Below, piece after piece: positions 9,264 through 20,145 of a DNA stretch of 24,664 nucleotides. Numbering within the stretch: position 1 is the stretch's first letter; each line of letters starts with the position of its first letter. The translations under genes were made by a program, and so were the position numbers. The stretch is taken from NCBI GenBank assembly GCA_049999725.1, contig JBNGIS010030622.1:1-24664 (forward strand). The letters are read 5' to 3'. Below the pieces are notes generated by a model, which saw only the letters and a program-made list of their open reading frames with translations, did not search any database and had not been told where the DNA came from. The stretch comes from Haplomitrium mnioides (lineage: Eukaryota; Marchantiophyta; Haplomitriopsida; Calobryales).

Positions 9264-10074
9264 TGATATTATATATTTGTTGCAGCAATTTAGCATCATC
9301 GAGGATGCTCTTTTGGGAGTCTTTTGTGCAATCGACCATGATATTTGGTACGTTTTTCTTTGATTTTTTGGTTTTTGATTCTCGCTTTTACTTTTCCTAC
9401 ATTTTGGTTGCAATGTTTGACTTGTTTGTTTTTCTCTTTACATGGACAAAAGCAACATTCATCATTATGGTGATCCCCAAATTGCACATGCCCACGAATG
9501 TTGGAATGTGGGCTATTGGATGAAAGACGGAAAGAGGAGCATAAGGCTTTTTAATTTGCAGCTTGCTCCTTCGACTGGACTTCCTCGTCAGATCATGCTT
9601 AGTGTTTTTAGTTGTCGTGAGGTTTCTGCCAAAATTAAACATCCAAGAGATGATGTTTCTATCAATGTTTATCAAAAGCCACATGCTCTTTATAATTGTT
9701 TCATTGACCATTTGTCAATAGAGTAGGATTGGATCCTAGATCTTTGCTTTAGGTCTATTACAGGCCTTGTCTGTGTTCTAAAGTTGATGCAAAATTGCAT
9801 TGCAATGGAATATGATAGACGTCGGTCTATCTATATTCCTTAGAAGGTTTTGACGATGGTTTCCTTGCAATCTGATGTGACTGAGTCACAGATAGTTTAT
9901 GCATACCACAAGAAACCCGTTCCTCCTAGTAGTGCAAGTGCTACTAGTGACTCTCTCGCAATATTTGGGACTGGAAAGTCTCGCCAGGACTCTTTAGTGG
10001 CAAGAGATGCTCAACCTTTGGATTTAGATAAGACCAATCCTCCCGAGGAGGATAGAGCCGGAGCATCTATTTGA
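9264..10074 (+). pseudogene. ParB-methyltransferase gene, 3' part (target-recognition region and SAM-binding motif I)
   Basis: From 9264 the frame reads DIIYLLQQFSIIEDALLGVF to 9347. A GTACGT donor at 9348 and an AG at 9451-9452 define a possible 105-nt intron that keeps phase. Then come NIHHYGDPQIAHAHECW, QKPHALYNCFIDHL (caa at 9673), a TAG at 9724, and DWILDLCFRSITGLVCVL (9727-9780) with NCIAMEYDRR. QKP-x-x-L followed by LDxxxGxGT and an acidic residue after the next strand is the conserved C-terminal end of beta-class N6/N4 methyltransferases (motif IV before motif I). The glycine-rich motif I is damaged here; the copy at 24115-24664 keeps SGT. A further TAG is at 9841. A Ser/Pro-rich tail ends at TGA 10072-10074. 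Confidence 0.75.
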
Positions 10075-10089
10075 ACAAATTGTGTTATT

Positions 10090-10095
10090 AATAAA
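10090..10095 (+). terminator. poly(A) signal of the ParB-methyltransferase gene
   Basis: AATAAA lies 16 bp after the stop codon and is followed by a T-rich stretch. The same stop, spacing and AATAAA are kept in the inverted copy (TTTATT at 24094-24099). Confidence 0.6.
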
Positions 10096-10260
10096 GTATT
10101 TTTTTTTACAAAATTTTATTTGCCAAAGTTTCAACTTGTTGCACTCTCAATCCATTTCAAGTCATTTCATCACAGTTTAATTTGGTGCATCTAAGAATGG
10201 TTTGAGTCAATTGTTTTTCTTAGAATGGTTTGGAGTCAATTGCTAATCTAAAAATGGTTT

Positions 10261-10760
10261 GGAGTCTCTGTGCACATGGGCTTGGAGTTTCTGTGCACAT
10301 AGGCTTGGAGTCCTTGTGCACATGGGCTTGGAGTCCAAGCGCACATGAACTCTTGCAATCTTTTGCAGCTCAAGCTTTACATTCTTGTTTGGAGTCCATG
10401 CCCTTATAAGCTTTCTAGTTCTCATTTGGAGTCTATGCTTGCATAAGCTTTAAAGCTATTGTTCAGAGTCCATGGACACATAAGCCAAAGGGTTCTCGTT
10501 CAAAGTCTATGCGGCATAGGCTTTAAGGTTCTTGTTTAAAATCTTGGCACGCAAAGGCTTTATGGTTCTAGCTCAAAGTCCATGCGTGCATAGCTTTATT
10601 GTTCTTGTTTAGAGTCTGAGCTCACATAGGCTTTAGGATTCTCGTTCAAAGTCCATGCATGTATAGGCTTAAGGGTTCTAGTTTGGAGTCTATGCTTGCA
10701 TAGGATTTAATAGCTACAACATTCAAAGTGTGGTTCAAAGTCCGTTCCCAACTAGACATT
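10261..10760. repeat. palindrome array in the 3' region, 23-bp then 36-37-bp period
   Basis: Four units start GGAGT at 10261, 10284, 10307 and 10330 (23-bp period, core GTGCACAT). Longer units follow at 10391, 10428, 10465, 10502, 10538, 10575 and 10611, a 36-37-bp period with consensus near TTCTYGTTYAAAGTCYATGC and GCATAGGCTTTA. The same 37-bp type array occurs inverted at 23505-23960. Confidence 0.85.
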
Positions 10761-11048
10761 CATGTTTGCGTGCAATTTCTTTTCATAAAAAGATATATGT
10801 TTTATGTTGACTTTGATGAACTGAGTGTATTCACAATAGTATAAGGTTTTAATAAAATATTTCAATAACCAAAATGCTTGTTTTCTAGGGTGTCTATTAT
10901 AAAGAAAATTTTCAAATATAATCTCAATGTAAAATATGCAATTTGTATGTCTAAAAAACAAATTTCTTTACAAAAAGAAGATAACAAACGTAAAATTGAT
11001 GTTTTTCAATACCAAATCACAAAAAACAAATTAACTACCAAGTGAAAT

Positions 11049-11089
11049 AAGAACTCAATAGCGGTTCTTGGTTAAAAGTAGCAGTTGTT
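11049..11089. repeat. terminal inverted repeat, right end of the ParB-methyltransferase element
   Basis: Read on the minus strand it starts AACAACTGCTACTTTTAACC and continues AAGAACCGCTATTGAGTTC. It matches the ends at 15574-15612 and 23175-23213 over about 40 bp. Similarity to the end at 23175 continues through the AT-rich subterminal DNA, the array and the methyltransferase 3' part. The left end of this element was not found and probably lies before base 1. Confidence 0.75.
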
Positions 11090-13097
11090 TTCCTATAATT
11101 GCTTCTTGTTTTATTTCAAGAAGAATCGTATTGCATAGAAAACAAACGTCACTTGTTTGATGATCCTACAACAACTTTAAATACCATTTTGATGATGCAG
11201 AATAGACAGAACCATCACAGGTTCTGTGAGTGCTGAACTTTAGTCGGTTTAGCAAGGAGCTCAAAAATGTTTCCGTTCTCTTTGTCATCTACACTCCTAC
11301 ACTTGATCAAGCTTTTTCTAGGTCCTCGCATTTGTTCCGTGGTGGTTTCCAACATTCTCCATGGAGTCTCAAGAAAAGAACCTGTATTTTGATTGTTGAG
11401 GTTATCTGGAGTGTATCCCTCCTTCCATCAGAAATCGCCATAGCTCTTGCTGCATTGTGATTCAGCTTGACTAGGCCTTCAATCAGAAGTATGGATGTGT
11501 TCAAATAATAGAACATACACTTACATGTAAGCTCAAGAATCGTACCCACATCTTACTTCCCCAATCGATGCTTTTATCTCAATCTGTCGCTCCTTTGAAT
11601 GCAAAGCTGCTCCATTCCTTCTTTTTATTGTTTTCTCAAGGATTGAACAATTAGGCCAGGTTCATGAATTTGCCATGAATATTCGTATCCTCAATCTCTA
11701 GTTGGCTATGCGTCATCCCGTCTTTAAATCATCTCATTCCCTCTAATTTAAGAATTGCAATGTTACCTTTGTTTGACGTCACCATTGGAGCTTGCTGAAC
11801 TGCGCTTGACGCCTGAATCTGCGTATATGGAGATTAATCTTGAGCTCTCCCTGCCACAACTAAAAATAAATGCTTTGTTCTTCACTATGCCCTTATAACT
11901 CCTTTAGTCGTTTCATCATCTTGAGGTGCCTTCCGTTCTCCCTATTTGGAAACCTAAAAAACAAGTTGGCTTCTGCGTTGCATCTCTCTAGCAGCAAAAT
12001 CACACTTTCTTCCAATAGATGGTGCAATACCAAAGAGAGAGGGAGGTGCAAAAATGAAGCCTCTCTCCTTATTGTTCAAGAGAGCCCTAACCCAAACCCA
12101 ATCGTGGGAAGGTATTTCCTCGTCTAATCTCCATTGTTGATGCAGATCCACTCGATCTTGGTCGTTTGTTCTATCTCAATTTGCACCCTTGGATGGTAGC
12201 TTAGGCTTCGTGTTTTAATTAATTTTTTAATATTAAATTTGTTACTTACTCTAAAACCAAATGAATTTTCATAAATCTATCTAGACACCCTCACTTGTAC
12301 AATCATACCTACTTACAAACACACTTATGACACACATAACTTACTTAAAAGAGGTATTTTTTTTTTCTTTTTTTTCCAGTTGAGTCGTTGTTTTCTTCGT
12401 CTTGGCTGTCCAAGGTGCTACTGCTGCTTGATCTGGCTTGATACCTGTATTTTTTAGAAAGAAAGTACTATTCCTACAATTGTATTTCTAAATCCTAAAA
12501 AGATTTACTTTTATTTTCAATATCAATGCCTTTAATCTGATTCCTAGTTGTTTGGATGGTATTTGCTATTCAACATTTCTACCTTTCGCATCCATATTTT
12601 CTCCCTTTTTATGATTTTTTCCTCTTCTATACTCTCTTTGCATGCACCTTAACCTTCTATCCTAGACCCTAACATTGCCATTGTTTGGTTTTTGGTTTCT
12701 TCCTCTTCGGCCTATGTTGTTATTTAGTCTTTCAGTTCTATTTCTTCATCTAATGCGCTTGATTGGTCTTTGGTTTTTGCCCTTGTCAGTCGATGTCCCT
12801 TGTAGCTTTTAGTTCTTCCCTTCCAACCGACTTACCTTTAGTTTTGGGTTCTTTCTTATCACAAGCTACAAATTGCTAGTTTTGGTTCTTTTGTTCCGAC
12901 TATTGTCGATAGCTAGTTTTTTTGGGTTCATTGTTAGCGGTTGCTAGTTGGCCTCAACTCTTCCTCTCTTTTTGTTTCAGAAACCATTTTTCCGATATTG
13001 GTCGTCTCCTTCTCTTTCGTATTCAACTTCTATTCGTATTGACTGGTCCTCACCTCTTGACCTTTGGTCCCAAAATCATACTACATGTTTGTCCGCC
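11090..13097. other. no recognisable gene
   Basis: Short open frames only, for example 80 codons on the minus strand at 11307-11549 and 65 codons at 11954-12151. Neither shows a domain I recognise. 12190-12370 is AT-rich. This is host or old repeat DNA between two elements. Confidence 0.5.
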
Positions 13098-13099
13098 AC

Positions 13100-13815
13100 C
13101 CGTCGCTGCTCTCAACTGGGAAGTTGGACTGCCACGTTCGAACCAGTCAAACCTTTGATGTCACTACCGAAATTAAAAGATTCGATAGTCACCCACCAAA
13201 AACCCTTTCCTACCAGCCCTGCTCGTCTGACTCTAAATCTAGCACCCGACAACATATCCAATGTAACAAACTTTTCATCTCGTTATAAGAACCTTATTCA
13301 GGTCAGAATAGATGCTAGTTCCGATATTGATGACCTTTACTTCTTGATGGCTTGTGTCTCAACTCTAATCCACTAGACTAGCTCTTGTCTTTATCTCGGA
13401 GTTCTTTAGTTCCGACCAACCATATCAAGCCACCTGTTGCGGCTTTTCAAATGGAGTAGCTTGTCTGTCACATCCGAACCAGTCAAACATTTGACGTCAC
13501 TACCAAAATTACAAGATTTGATAGTCACCCACCCAAAATCCTTTCCCACTAGCCCTGTTTGTCCGACTCTAAATCTTACACTCAACAACATATCCAATCT
13601 AACAAACTTTTCATCTTATTATAAGAACTTTATTCAAGTCAAAATAGATGCTAGTTTTGATATTGATGACCTTTACTTCTTGATGGCTTGTGTCTCAACT
13701 CTAATCCACTAGACTGGATCTTGTCTTTATCTAGAAGTTCTTTAGTTCCGACCAACCATATCAAGCTGCCTGTTGCCGCTTTTCAAATAGAGTAGCTTGT
13801 CTGTCACATCCAATA
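13100..13815. repeat. 336-bp tandem duplication, about 2.1 copies
   Basis: AACCAGTCAAAC occurs at 13141 and 13477, and AACTCTAATC at 13361 and 13697, both 336 bp apart. Identity between units is roughly 85-90% by eye. A partial third unit begins near 13772 (TGTTGCCGCTTTTCAAATAG). Both units encode similar short plus-strand frames ending DIDDLYFLMACVSTLIH and a stop, but this may be a by-product of duplication. Confidence 0.9.
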
Positions 13816-15573
13816 GCTGTATCTTATCCACCATACTTGAAGATTGACTAGATTCTCATACCAATATTTAGCCTACCTCTTGGCCAATAGTCTAGTCCAC
13901 TGACGTTCAAACTTAGAAGAACACATGTCCAACTTCTAACTTGCCATCCACCAAACATATAGAGATTCTTATCCAAAGCCTAGTACATCTTTCAATAGAA
14001 CCCATGATATTCCTCATTTTTTCCTTAGATTTAGATCTTGATAGTGACCCATGTTCTTAGTCAACATTACCAATGATTTGTCTTGAGTAGGAATAGTCTC
14101 ATTCTGATAGTTAAATCTTTGGTTCCCTTAGTAGCCTAATAGAGAGACTAGACCCAACTTCCTTTAGGAGTTCCACTAGATACCTGGCCCCAAATTGAGC
14201 ACTTAGACATATTATGGTTCCAACTTCAGTTCACTCTACCATCTGATACACAATATTCCATCCCAACTTGTTAAAGATTTCATTCCTATCGTCAAACATG
14301 TAGGATACACCCAAACTTTCAGCTACATGAGATTGCATATCAGAATGAGATTCTCACCTCAATCTGAGTTGCTTGTCTGTGACACCTCTCAAACATCGTC
14401 ACTCATCTTTCTGGGACCTAGCCTAAGGGAAGTATTCTTTTGTTATTGCTAGATAGTTGGGAAGTAGTAGTGAGTCAAACAAAACCATATTTTTTATTCA
14501 TGAATTGGGTAGGTGATTCTCGAGCTCAGTGATAGACCATTCCCTCTTGGATAGATTTTCACATTCCTTGAAGATGAGATAAACGAGTCACACTTGAATG
14601 TTGAATGCGATCCTTACACTACCTTTGTTGCAAACCCCCGATATTATCTAAGTTGTAGTGTCACGATTGTTGATGTAGGACATACCCGATAGCATGATTT
14701 GTTGAGATACTTTGCAATAGGTAGACATCCCACTCCTCCATCTTAGATATCACCTACAACTCAATAAGGAACAACACTACTTTCTAGCCCAGTGAAAATT
14801 ACAAGAGAATACTCCAAACCAGCCATTATCCTACAACTTAGCTGTAAGTGCTACACCTATAGCTCAACATTAAATAAGCAAGTTAGACACAGACCTCTTG
14901 ACATTGAATACAAACAAAGGGTTCCTCACCTACGCCCTCAACTAGAGACCATTTGCTTATTTAAAAAGTGGCGCCATTGCCCACTCCTCTCCTTTGTTGC
15001 TTTTCCATTACCACATTCTCCACTTGCTATCGTGCATCTTCCAATAATGTCTTGCGCCAAAATGATATATGTTTGTGTTATAAGTATGGATTGTTTTATG
15101 CATTGAATGTGGTTAGAAGCAATCAATACCCTATGGTGGTTATCCACTTAGATCCTGCTAGGCACTCTAAGCTTTGAGGATGTCTCAACTGTATCTTGAA
15201 AGCACTTGCAACTTGTTTTTCACATTGACAAAGTCTGTTTTCGATTTTCTTCCTTTCGTTTTTGCCATCCAAAGATTGCATTAGACTTGTTGAGATTTCA
15301 TTAGCCTACAAAACATTGCATTTGCCTTCTATTTCCTTAACTTGCATTAGTTGTTCACTTCAAGACATTTCATTACCTTCTTGTGCCCATGCATCTGAGT
15401 GCATTGTGTATTCTGTTCCTTCCCTTTCGCCATCCCAAATTTGCGCTAGCCTTGTTAAAGATTGCGCTAGCCTTCTCTTTACTTGAATGACATTCGATTT
15501 TGCATTTAGATCATTGTCATAGCCTCATAAGCACAACAACCGATTCCATGTGTCCTCCGTATCTTTCACCAAT
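13816..15573. other. no recognisable gene
   Basis: Only short open frames, such as 104 codons at 14792-15106, without recognisable content. At about 15280-15480 there is a degenerate simple repeat around TTGCATTAGCCTT and TTGCGCTAGCCTT. Confidence 0.5.
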
Positions 15574-15612
15574 AACAACCACTACTTTGAACCAAGAACC
15601 GCTACTGAGTTC
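15574..15612. repeat. left terminal inverted repeat
   Basis: It begins AACAACCACTACTTTGAACC and is nearly identical over about 38 bp to the element end at 23175-23213. Base 28 is G here and A there. AT-rich DNA follows to about 15954. Confidence 0.75.
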
Positions 15613-15954
15613 CTATTTCATTTGGCATTCGCAAAAACCAATTTTCAAATTTATGCATCCAAAATCACCAATTTGACAATAGTAATACTTTTTTGCAAAA
15701 AAAAATGTAAATTTTAACATCCACATTGTTTTTTTTCACATATGCATTGTATTAAGAGAATATTTTTATGAGAATTTTATCAAAATTGCTTTAAAATTTA
15801 CTTCTTTTAAAAAGGATGAGCATTACTGAACAGAATATATGCTAAATATACAAGAAAATTTTGCTAAATATTTTCAATTTTAACAATGATATTTTTAATT
15901 TCAAAACTTGATCAAACATTTAAAATTTACTAGAAATATATTCAATAAAAAAAA

Positions 15955-16690
15955 AGACGCTTATGCACGCAAGGATTTTGAATCGTAGTCCTAAAGCTTA
16001 TGCACGTATGGACTGTTAAAGCTCATGTGCATATGGAATGTTGAAGCTTATATCCCCGTGGAATGTTGAAGCTCAAGCGTATAGGAACTTTGAACCAGAA
16101 CCCTAAGGTGTATGCACATATGGATTGTTGAAGCCAACGGGCATATGGATTGCTAAAGCCTATACGCGTGTAGACAGCTGAAGTGTATGCACACAAGGAC
16201 TGTTGAAGCCCATACATGCATGGACATCTGAAGCCGATGCACGCATAGACAGCTAAACGCCATACGCTTATGGACTACTAAAGCCCATTCGCGCAAAGCC
16301 CATGCGTGCATAGACAACTGAAGCCTATGCGTGCATGGAATGTTGAAGCCCATATGCACATGGGCTGCTAAAGCCCATGTGTGCATGGAAAACTCCAGCC
16401 GATGCGTGCATGGACCGCTTAAGTCTATGCGCGCATGGACTGCTGAAGCCCATGCGTGCATAGACAACTCAAGCCAATGTGTACATGGATAGCTAAAGCC
16501 GGTACGCATATAAACAGGTAAAAGCTACACGCCCATGAACAACTAAAGGCTATGTGCGCATCGATTGATGAAGCCCATATGCACAAAGCCCATGCGCGTA
16601 TGGACTGCTAAAGCCCATATAAGTATGGATTGCTAAAGCCCATATGAGTATGGATTGGTAAAGCCCATATGAGTATAGACTCTCAATTAT
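15955..16690. repeat. tandem array of 25-bp palindromic units (left arm)
   Basis: Near-regular 25-bp units such as AAGCCCATACATGCATGGAC plus ATCTG, and AAGCCGATGCACGCATAGAC plus AGCTA, repeat about 25-28 times. Each is centred on an ATGCGYGCAT-type palindrome. Open frames here (64 and 118 codons, minus strand) are products of the repeat. Confidence 0.9.
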
Positions 16691-17279
16691 AATTGAAGCA
16701 ATTCTGCACACATAAAAGACTTTTATTGAATTGGAAGAAAAGTATCAACCAAATTATATCTACATGCAAAATCTTAAAATGATAATGAACTCGAGTGTAA
16801 ACCAATTCTAACTTAACTATAAAATGATATTTTCACTTATAGTGTGTCAAAAAGAAATTATTTGAAAATCAATTAAAGATAAAAACCAAATAAAGTAGGT
16901 ACCAAATATATATATGGTTGAGAGAGGTTTGGTTCTGTTATGGTGCAGTGAGTATTAACTCCTCCATTGGCCCCACTTTTAAAAGAAACAAATCATTCTC
17001 TCCTTTTATGAATCTCTATGTTAGTAAAATCTTTAGGGCCTGTGAGTTTTCAATTGGTGCACAAGAGCGAGTCTCCTTGAATTGGAATTAGTGGCATCAT
17101 GTGATTTGGAATATCTTGCATGTTGCAAATGTTTTCAGTTTCAAGAGCAATGCAACATCCTTTTCTCAACCGACAACTCTGTTCACTATGTTTTGCTAAT
17201 CGGACATCGTGAATTGCAGTGAGGCATGTTTGTCTAAATCTACTTCATGTTCCGAAAATTTCTTCAATGAGTACCGGTT
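16691..17279. other. element interior without recognisable gene
   Basis: AT-rich DNA between the left palindrome array and the 35-bp repeat. No open frame with recognisable content was seen. Confidence 0.4.
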
Positions 17280-17384
17280 GAAGTTGTAGAAAGAAATCCA
17301 ATGTCGTATGAGATGAAGCTACAAAAAGAAATCCAATGTCATATGATATGAAGTTGTAGAGAGAAATCCCTTGTCGAATGTACC
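17280..17384. repeat. 35-bp minisatellite, three copies
   Basis: GAAG-x-TxxAxAxAGAAATCC begins at 17280, 17315 and 17350, exactly 35 bp apart. The second halves read AATGTCGTATGAGAT, AATGTCATATGATAT and CTTGTCGAATG. Confidence 0.85.
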
Positions 17385-17439
17385 CCAATAATGTTTAACC
17401 ACACTTGAATATTAACTCTGAGGTAGGTCTTCATTATGT

Positions 17440-18331
17440 TTACAAAGAACAAGTCTTCTATGAGATCCGCAACTTGGCCTGCTTTGGTGCCTCTAAACTA
17501 TAAGGCTTGGATCATCCAAGCGAGCTTGAGAGAGATCTGCACCATTGCAACATTGATACATGGGCAAATGCATCGCCCGATTTTGAAAGGAATGAATGTC
17601 ACCCTTCCAGATCCAGTCATATCAACATCCACAAGGTAGTCATTGGTAGGTGAAGAGTTAGTTCTGCAGCTTTGGAGAAGTCTTTCGAGCTTGAAGGAGA
17701 ATGAATCTTTTGAGATAAGGGGATCATGAGCAGTGTGGTGTAAGTGGAGTAGGACTTGAGTGCCTTTGGGTATCATGTATTCTATGACATTAATATCGTT
17801 GGCAACTACATATGCAACCATAGGAGGCAGAGGTGAGTTCAGCCTCATTGATTCCCTCACAATAGCTTGCAAGCAAGGTAAGTTGTCCAGATCGGACTCC
17901 TCAACTTTCTTCATTCCCACTACATTCTAGAGCTCATTGGTGATTTTGGTCTGACACTCTGAATTACTGATGACATTTTCTAGAGCCCATTCCAGACTAT
18001 TGGATATTGTATCAATGCATATGACACACAATTCTCTACACATAAGCATGATTACATCGTATGTGAGCTTAAGATGTTCCTCTCTTGCTTGCATTGACAC
18101 CAATGTATCCATATTATTCCATTCAATGTTGCTCCACCTTTACCTCTCTCATGGCACTCCTAATGAAGTGGTCCAAACAATGCTCTAACAAGTCCCATGA
18201 TCATCTTCTTTGATGTGATCATCTTTCTTTGGCTCAAAAACACTCGTAACATGGGAATGTAGTTTGAAGGTAGCAATTGAAGCATTTTTGCAAGAAAAGT
18301 AGACATTTTTGAAAGCAAAGTGTTGTCTATA
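17440..18331 (-). pseudogene. cytochrome P450 pseudogene (A-type, CYP77/CYP89-like)
   Basis: On the minus strand the order is that of a P450 C-terminal half. SNYIPMLRVFLSQRK lies near 18240-18280. MDTLVSMQAREEHLKLTYDV follows from 18112, then the I-helix region with CIDTISNSLEWALENVI. An in-frame TAG sits at 17927-17929, followed by NVVG and VEESDLDNLPCLQAIVRESM (ExxR as ESMR near 17845-17855), IPKGTQVLLHLHHTAHDP, FKLERLL, DMTGSGRVTFIPF, and the heme loop FKIGRCICPCINVA (about 17545-17586). The heme Cys is kept, but F-G-x-G-R-R-x-C-P-G has lost its Gly and one Arg. The I-helix A/G-G-x-D/E-T-T/S is also damaged. A stop after MIQAL ends similarity. DITG before IPF and a LARMIQAF-like end suggest the CYP77/CYP89 group; the family choice is tentative. 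Possible N-terminal traces reach about 18620. It sits alone between the two arms of the TIR element. Confidence 0.8.
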
Positions 18332-19194
18332 TCTAATTTCTCAACTCACCACTCACTTGAGTAGATAGACCAAGAAAAGAAACAATAGCTCTTCCCACAC
18401 AACCATGCTCTCTTCTTGGATCATTTAAACCGTGAGATGTCTAGCTTTTCTCATGTAGCAGAGTTTTTAGTAAGGCATGTAAATGACCAAAGAATAATAA
18501 ATGGTAGGTATTTTGGTTCTTTGATGCAACCTCGCAAGCCTCTAAATACAAGCATAGTTGCAAAAGCTATCAATATTACCTCTGGGCATTTTCTAGCAAC
18601 ACGAGGCTTGAAAACTTTTGCACATAAATAAAAAATGGTGGCAACATGACTTTCATGTTGTTTTGGATCAACTTCAAGAGATGATCCCTTTTATTTGTGT
18701 TCTGATCTACCTTGAATTCAACATATAGTGAGCTACATCAAGATTTGATATCATTGTTTCAAACCTTGCCAAAACTTCAAAAATTTGAATCGCAAAATCT
18801 AACATGCCTAGTTGACATATCTATAGTGTCTCCTCTATAAACTGTGCTTTCAATGAAATCCATCTTTGTAGTGGAACATTTGCAACCAATCTATTATACA
18901 AACAACTGTGTTATTAAGACATTGCCTCTCTAGATCTCTTTGGCCACATCTCTTGAGAAAATTTTCTCAATAAACCCCAAAAGATTTTCTCTCGGTTCTC
19001 CATAGAGACTCCTTCCAATGCAGTTCAGATCCAATTATTTGGCTTTCCATTTCCTCTCTAAATATTCTTTTAGCATAACTCAGCTTGCCGAAGTCACATT
19101 CCCTTGGCAAAAATCTCTCCTCTACAACTATCTCTCTTCCATTTGAAATATTCTCATATCATTTCAACAACTTCAACTCTTCAAAAGTTGGAAC
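18332..19194. other. element interior, possible P450 N-terminal traces
   Basis: At about 18500-18620 the minus strand reads FKPRVARKCPEVI and VFRGLRGCIKEP, which could be the eroded SRP and WR-x-LR region of the P450, but stops and shifts are frequent. The rest (18650-19194) shows nothing I recognise. Confidence 0.3.
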
Positions 19195-20145
19195 CCTATG
19201 GGTGCTTTGAGTTTGCTACAAAACTCATAACCTTAAACTTTTATCTAGAACTCGGAACCCTATAGGCGTATAGACTTTGATGCACAAGTCAAAACCTAGA
19301 CTCCAATCTAGAACTCACAGCCATATACGCACATAGACTTTGATGCACAAGTCGAAACCTAGACAATGATCTAGAACTTGGAACCCTATGCAAGCATAGA
19401 CTTTGATGCACAAGTTGAAACATAGACTCTAATCTAGAACCCAAAACCGTATGGCATTGCATGCATAGACTTTGATGCACAAGTCAAAACCATTTATGCG
19501 CATAGACTCTACTGCAGAACTCAAAACCCTTTGTGAGCATAGTTTTTGTTGGCAAGTACTCAGATGTAGAACTTGGATTTCATTGTACGCATAGACTTTG
19601 GTGCAGAAGTTGGAGCTTTATGTATGCTTAGACTTTGATAATGAATATTAAACCATATGCATACAAAAACTACCGTGTAGAACATAGAACCTAAATTGCT
19701 CAAAAACTCTAATGTGGAACTTGGAACTCTTTGTTTGCAAAGACTCTAGTCTGAAGCTTGGAGAACTTTATGTGTTAGACTTCAAAGCAAATTTCTAGAC
19801 CTACTGCTTGTTTGGTTGCTCTAGTCTCTTTGATTTTGAGCTATGACTCTTTTGCGCATATGAATCACTAAATTTTAGAGGATTTTGAATTGCTAGACCT
19901 TTGTAAGAACATGACTACTTAACCCTTTGCATGCATGGATTTTGAAGTAGAATAGAAAGCATCTTTCTTGCATGGACTTCAAAATAGAGCTTTGAACTAC
20001 ATACAAGGGTAGGTTTTTGTAGCTTTTTCTCCTTGAAACTCCAAACTGAATCTCTTGACTTTTAGTTCGCTTGGGCTTTTGCTCAAGTTTTTTTTTTTTT
20101 TTCAAAAAAAAAAGTTTTTAGTGGCACGATATCTATGCGCATAAA
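19195..20145. repeat. 63-bp and diverged palindrome-containing tandem repeats (right arm)
   Basis: AGACTTTGATGCACAAGTC occurs at 19272, 19335, 19398 and 19467, spaced 63, 63 and 69 bp. The units include CCTATGCAAGCATAG- or CATATACGCACATAG-type palindromes. Beyond 19500 the units lose register but keep phrases such as CATAGACTTTG. The same core is used as in the 25-bp left-arm array, with a different unit length. Confidence 0.85.
20081..20114. repeat. T/A homopolymer inverted repeat
   Basis: A run of about 15 T is followed by C and about 11 A, able to pair as a hairpin with almost no loop. A shorter T9-CAAAAGAAAAAG arrangement lies near 20453-20473. Confidence 0.7.

Noticed and set aside
6721-9285. 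Interval as a third intron (GTAGTA donor, TTGTTGCAG acceptor)
   Set aside because: The TG...CA ends, TCCTT duplication and continuous frame across the insertion explain it better as a solo LTR.
12948-13712. Plus-strand frames of 142 and 91 codons with similar C-termini
   Set aside because: The similarity comes from the 336-bp tandem duplication; no domain or codon evidence supports a protein.
15574-15612. CACTA (En/Spm) terminus because CACTACT occurs in the end
   Set aside because: Similarity among the four ends extends outward to AACAA, and two ends read GCTAC instead of CACTA; no 3-bp duplication was evident.
16023-16509. Minus-strand frames of 64 and 118 codons with repeated Cys/His/Ala text
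   Set aside because: Translation of the 25-bp palindrome array, not a Cys-rich protein.
17436-18188. Plus-strand frames at 17436-17639 and 17970-18188
   Set aside because: Shadows of the minus-strand P450 pseudogene.
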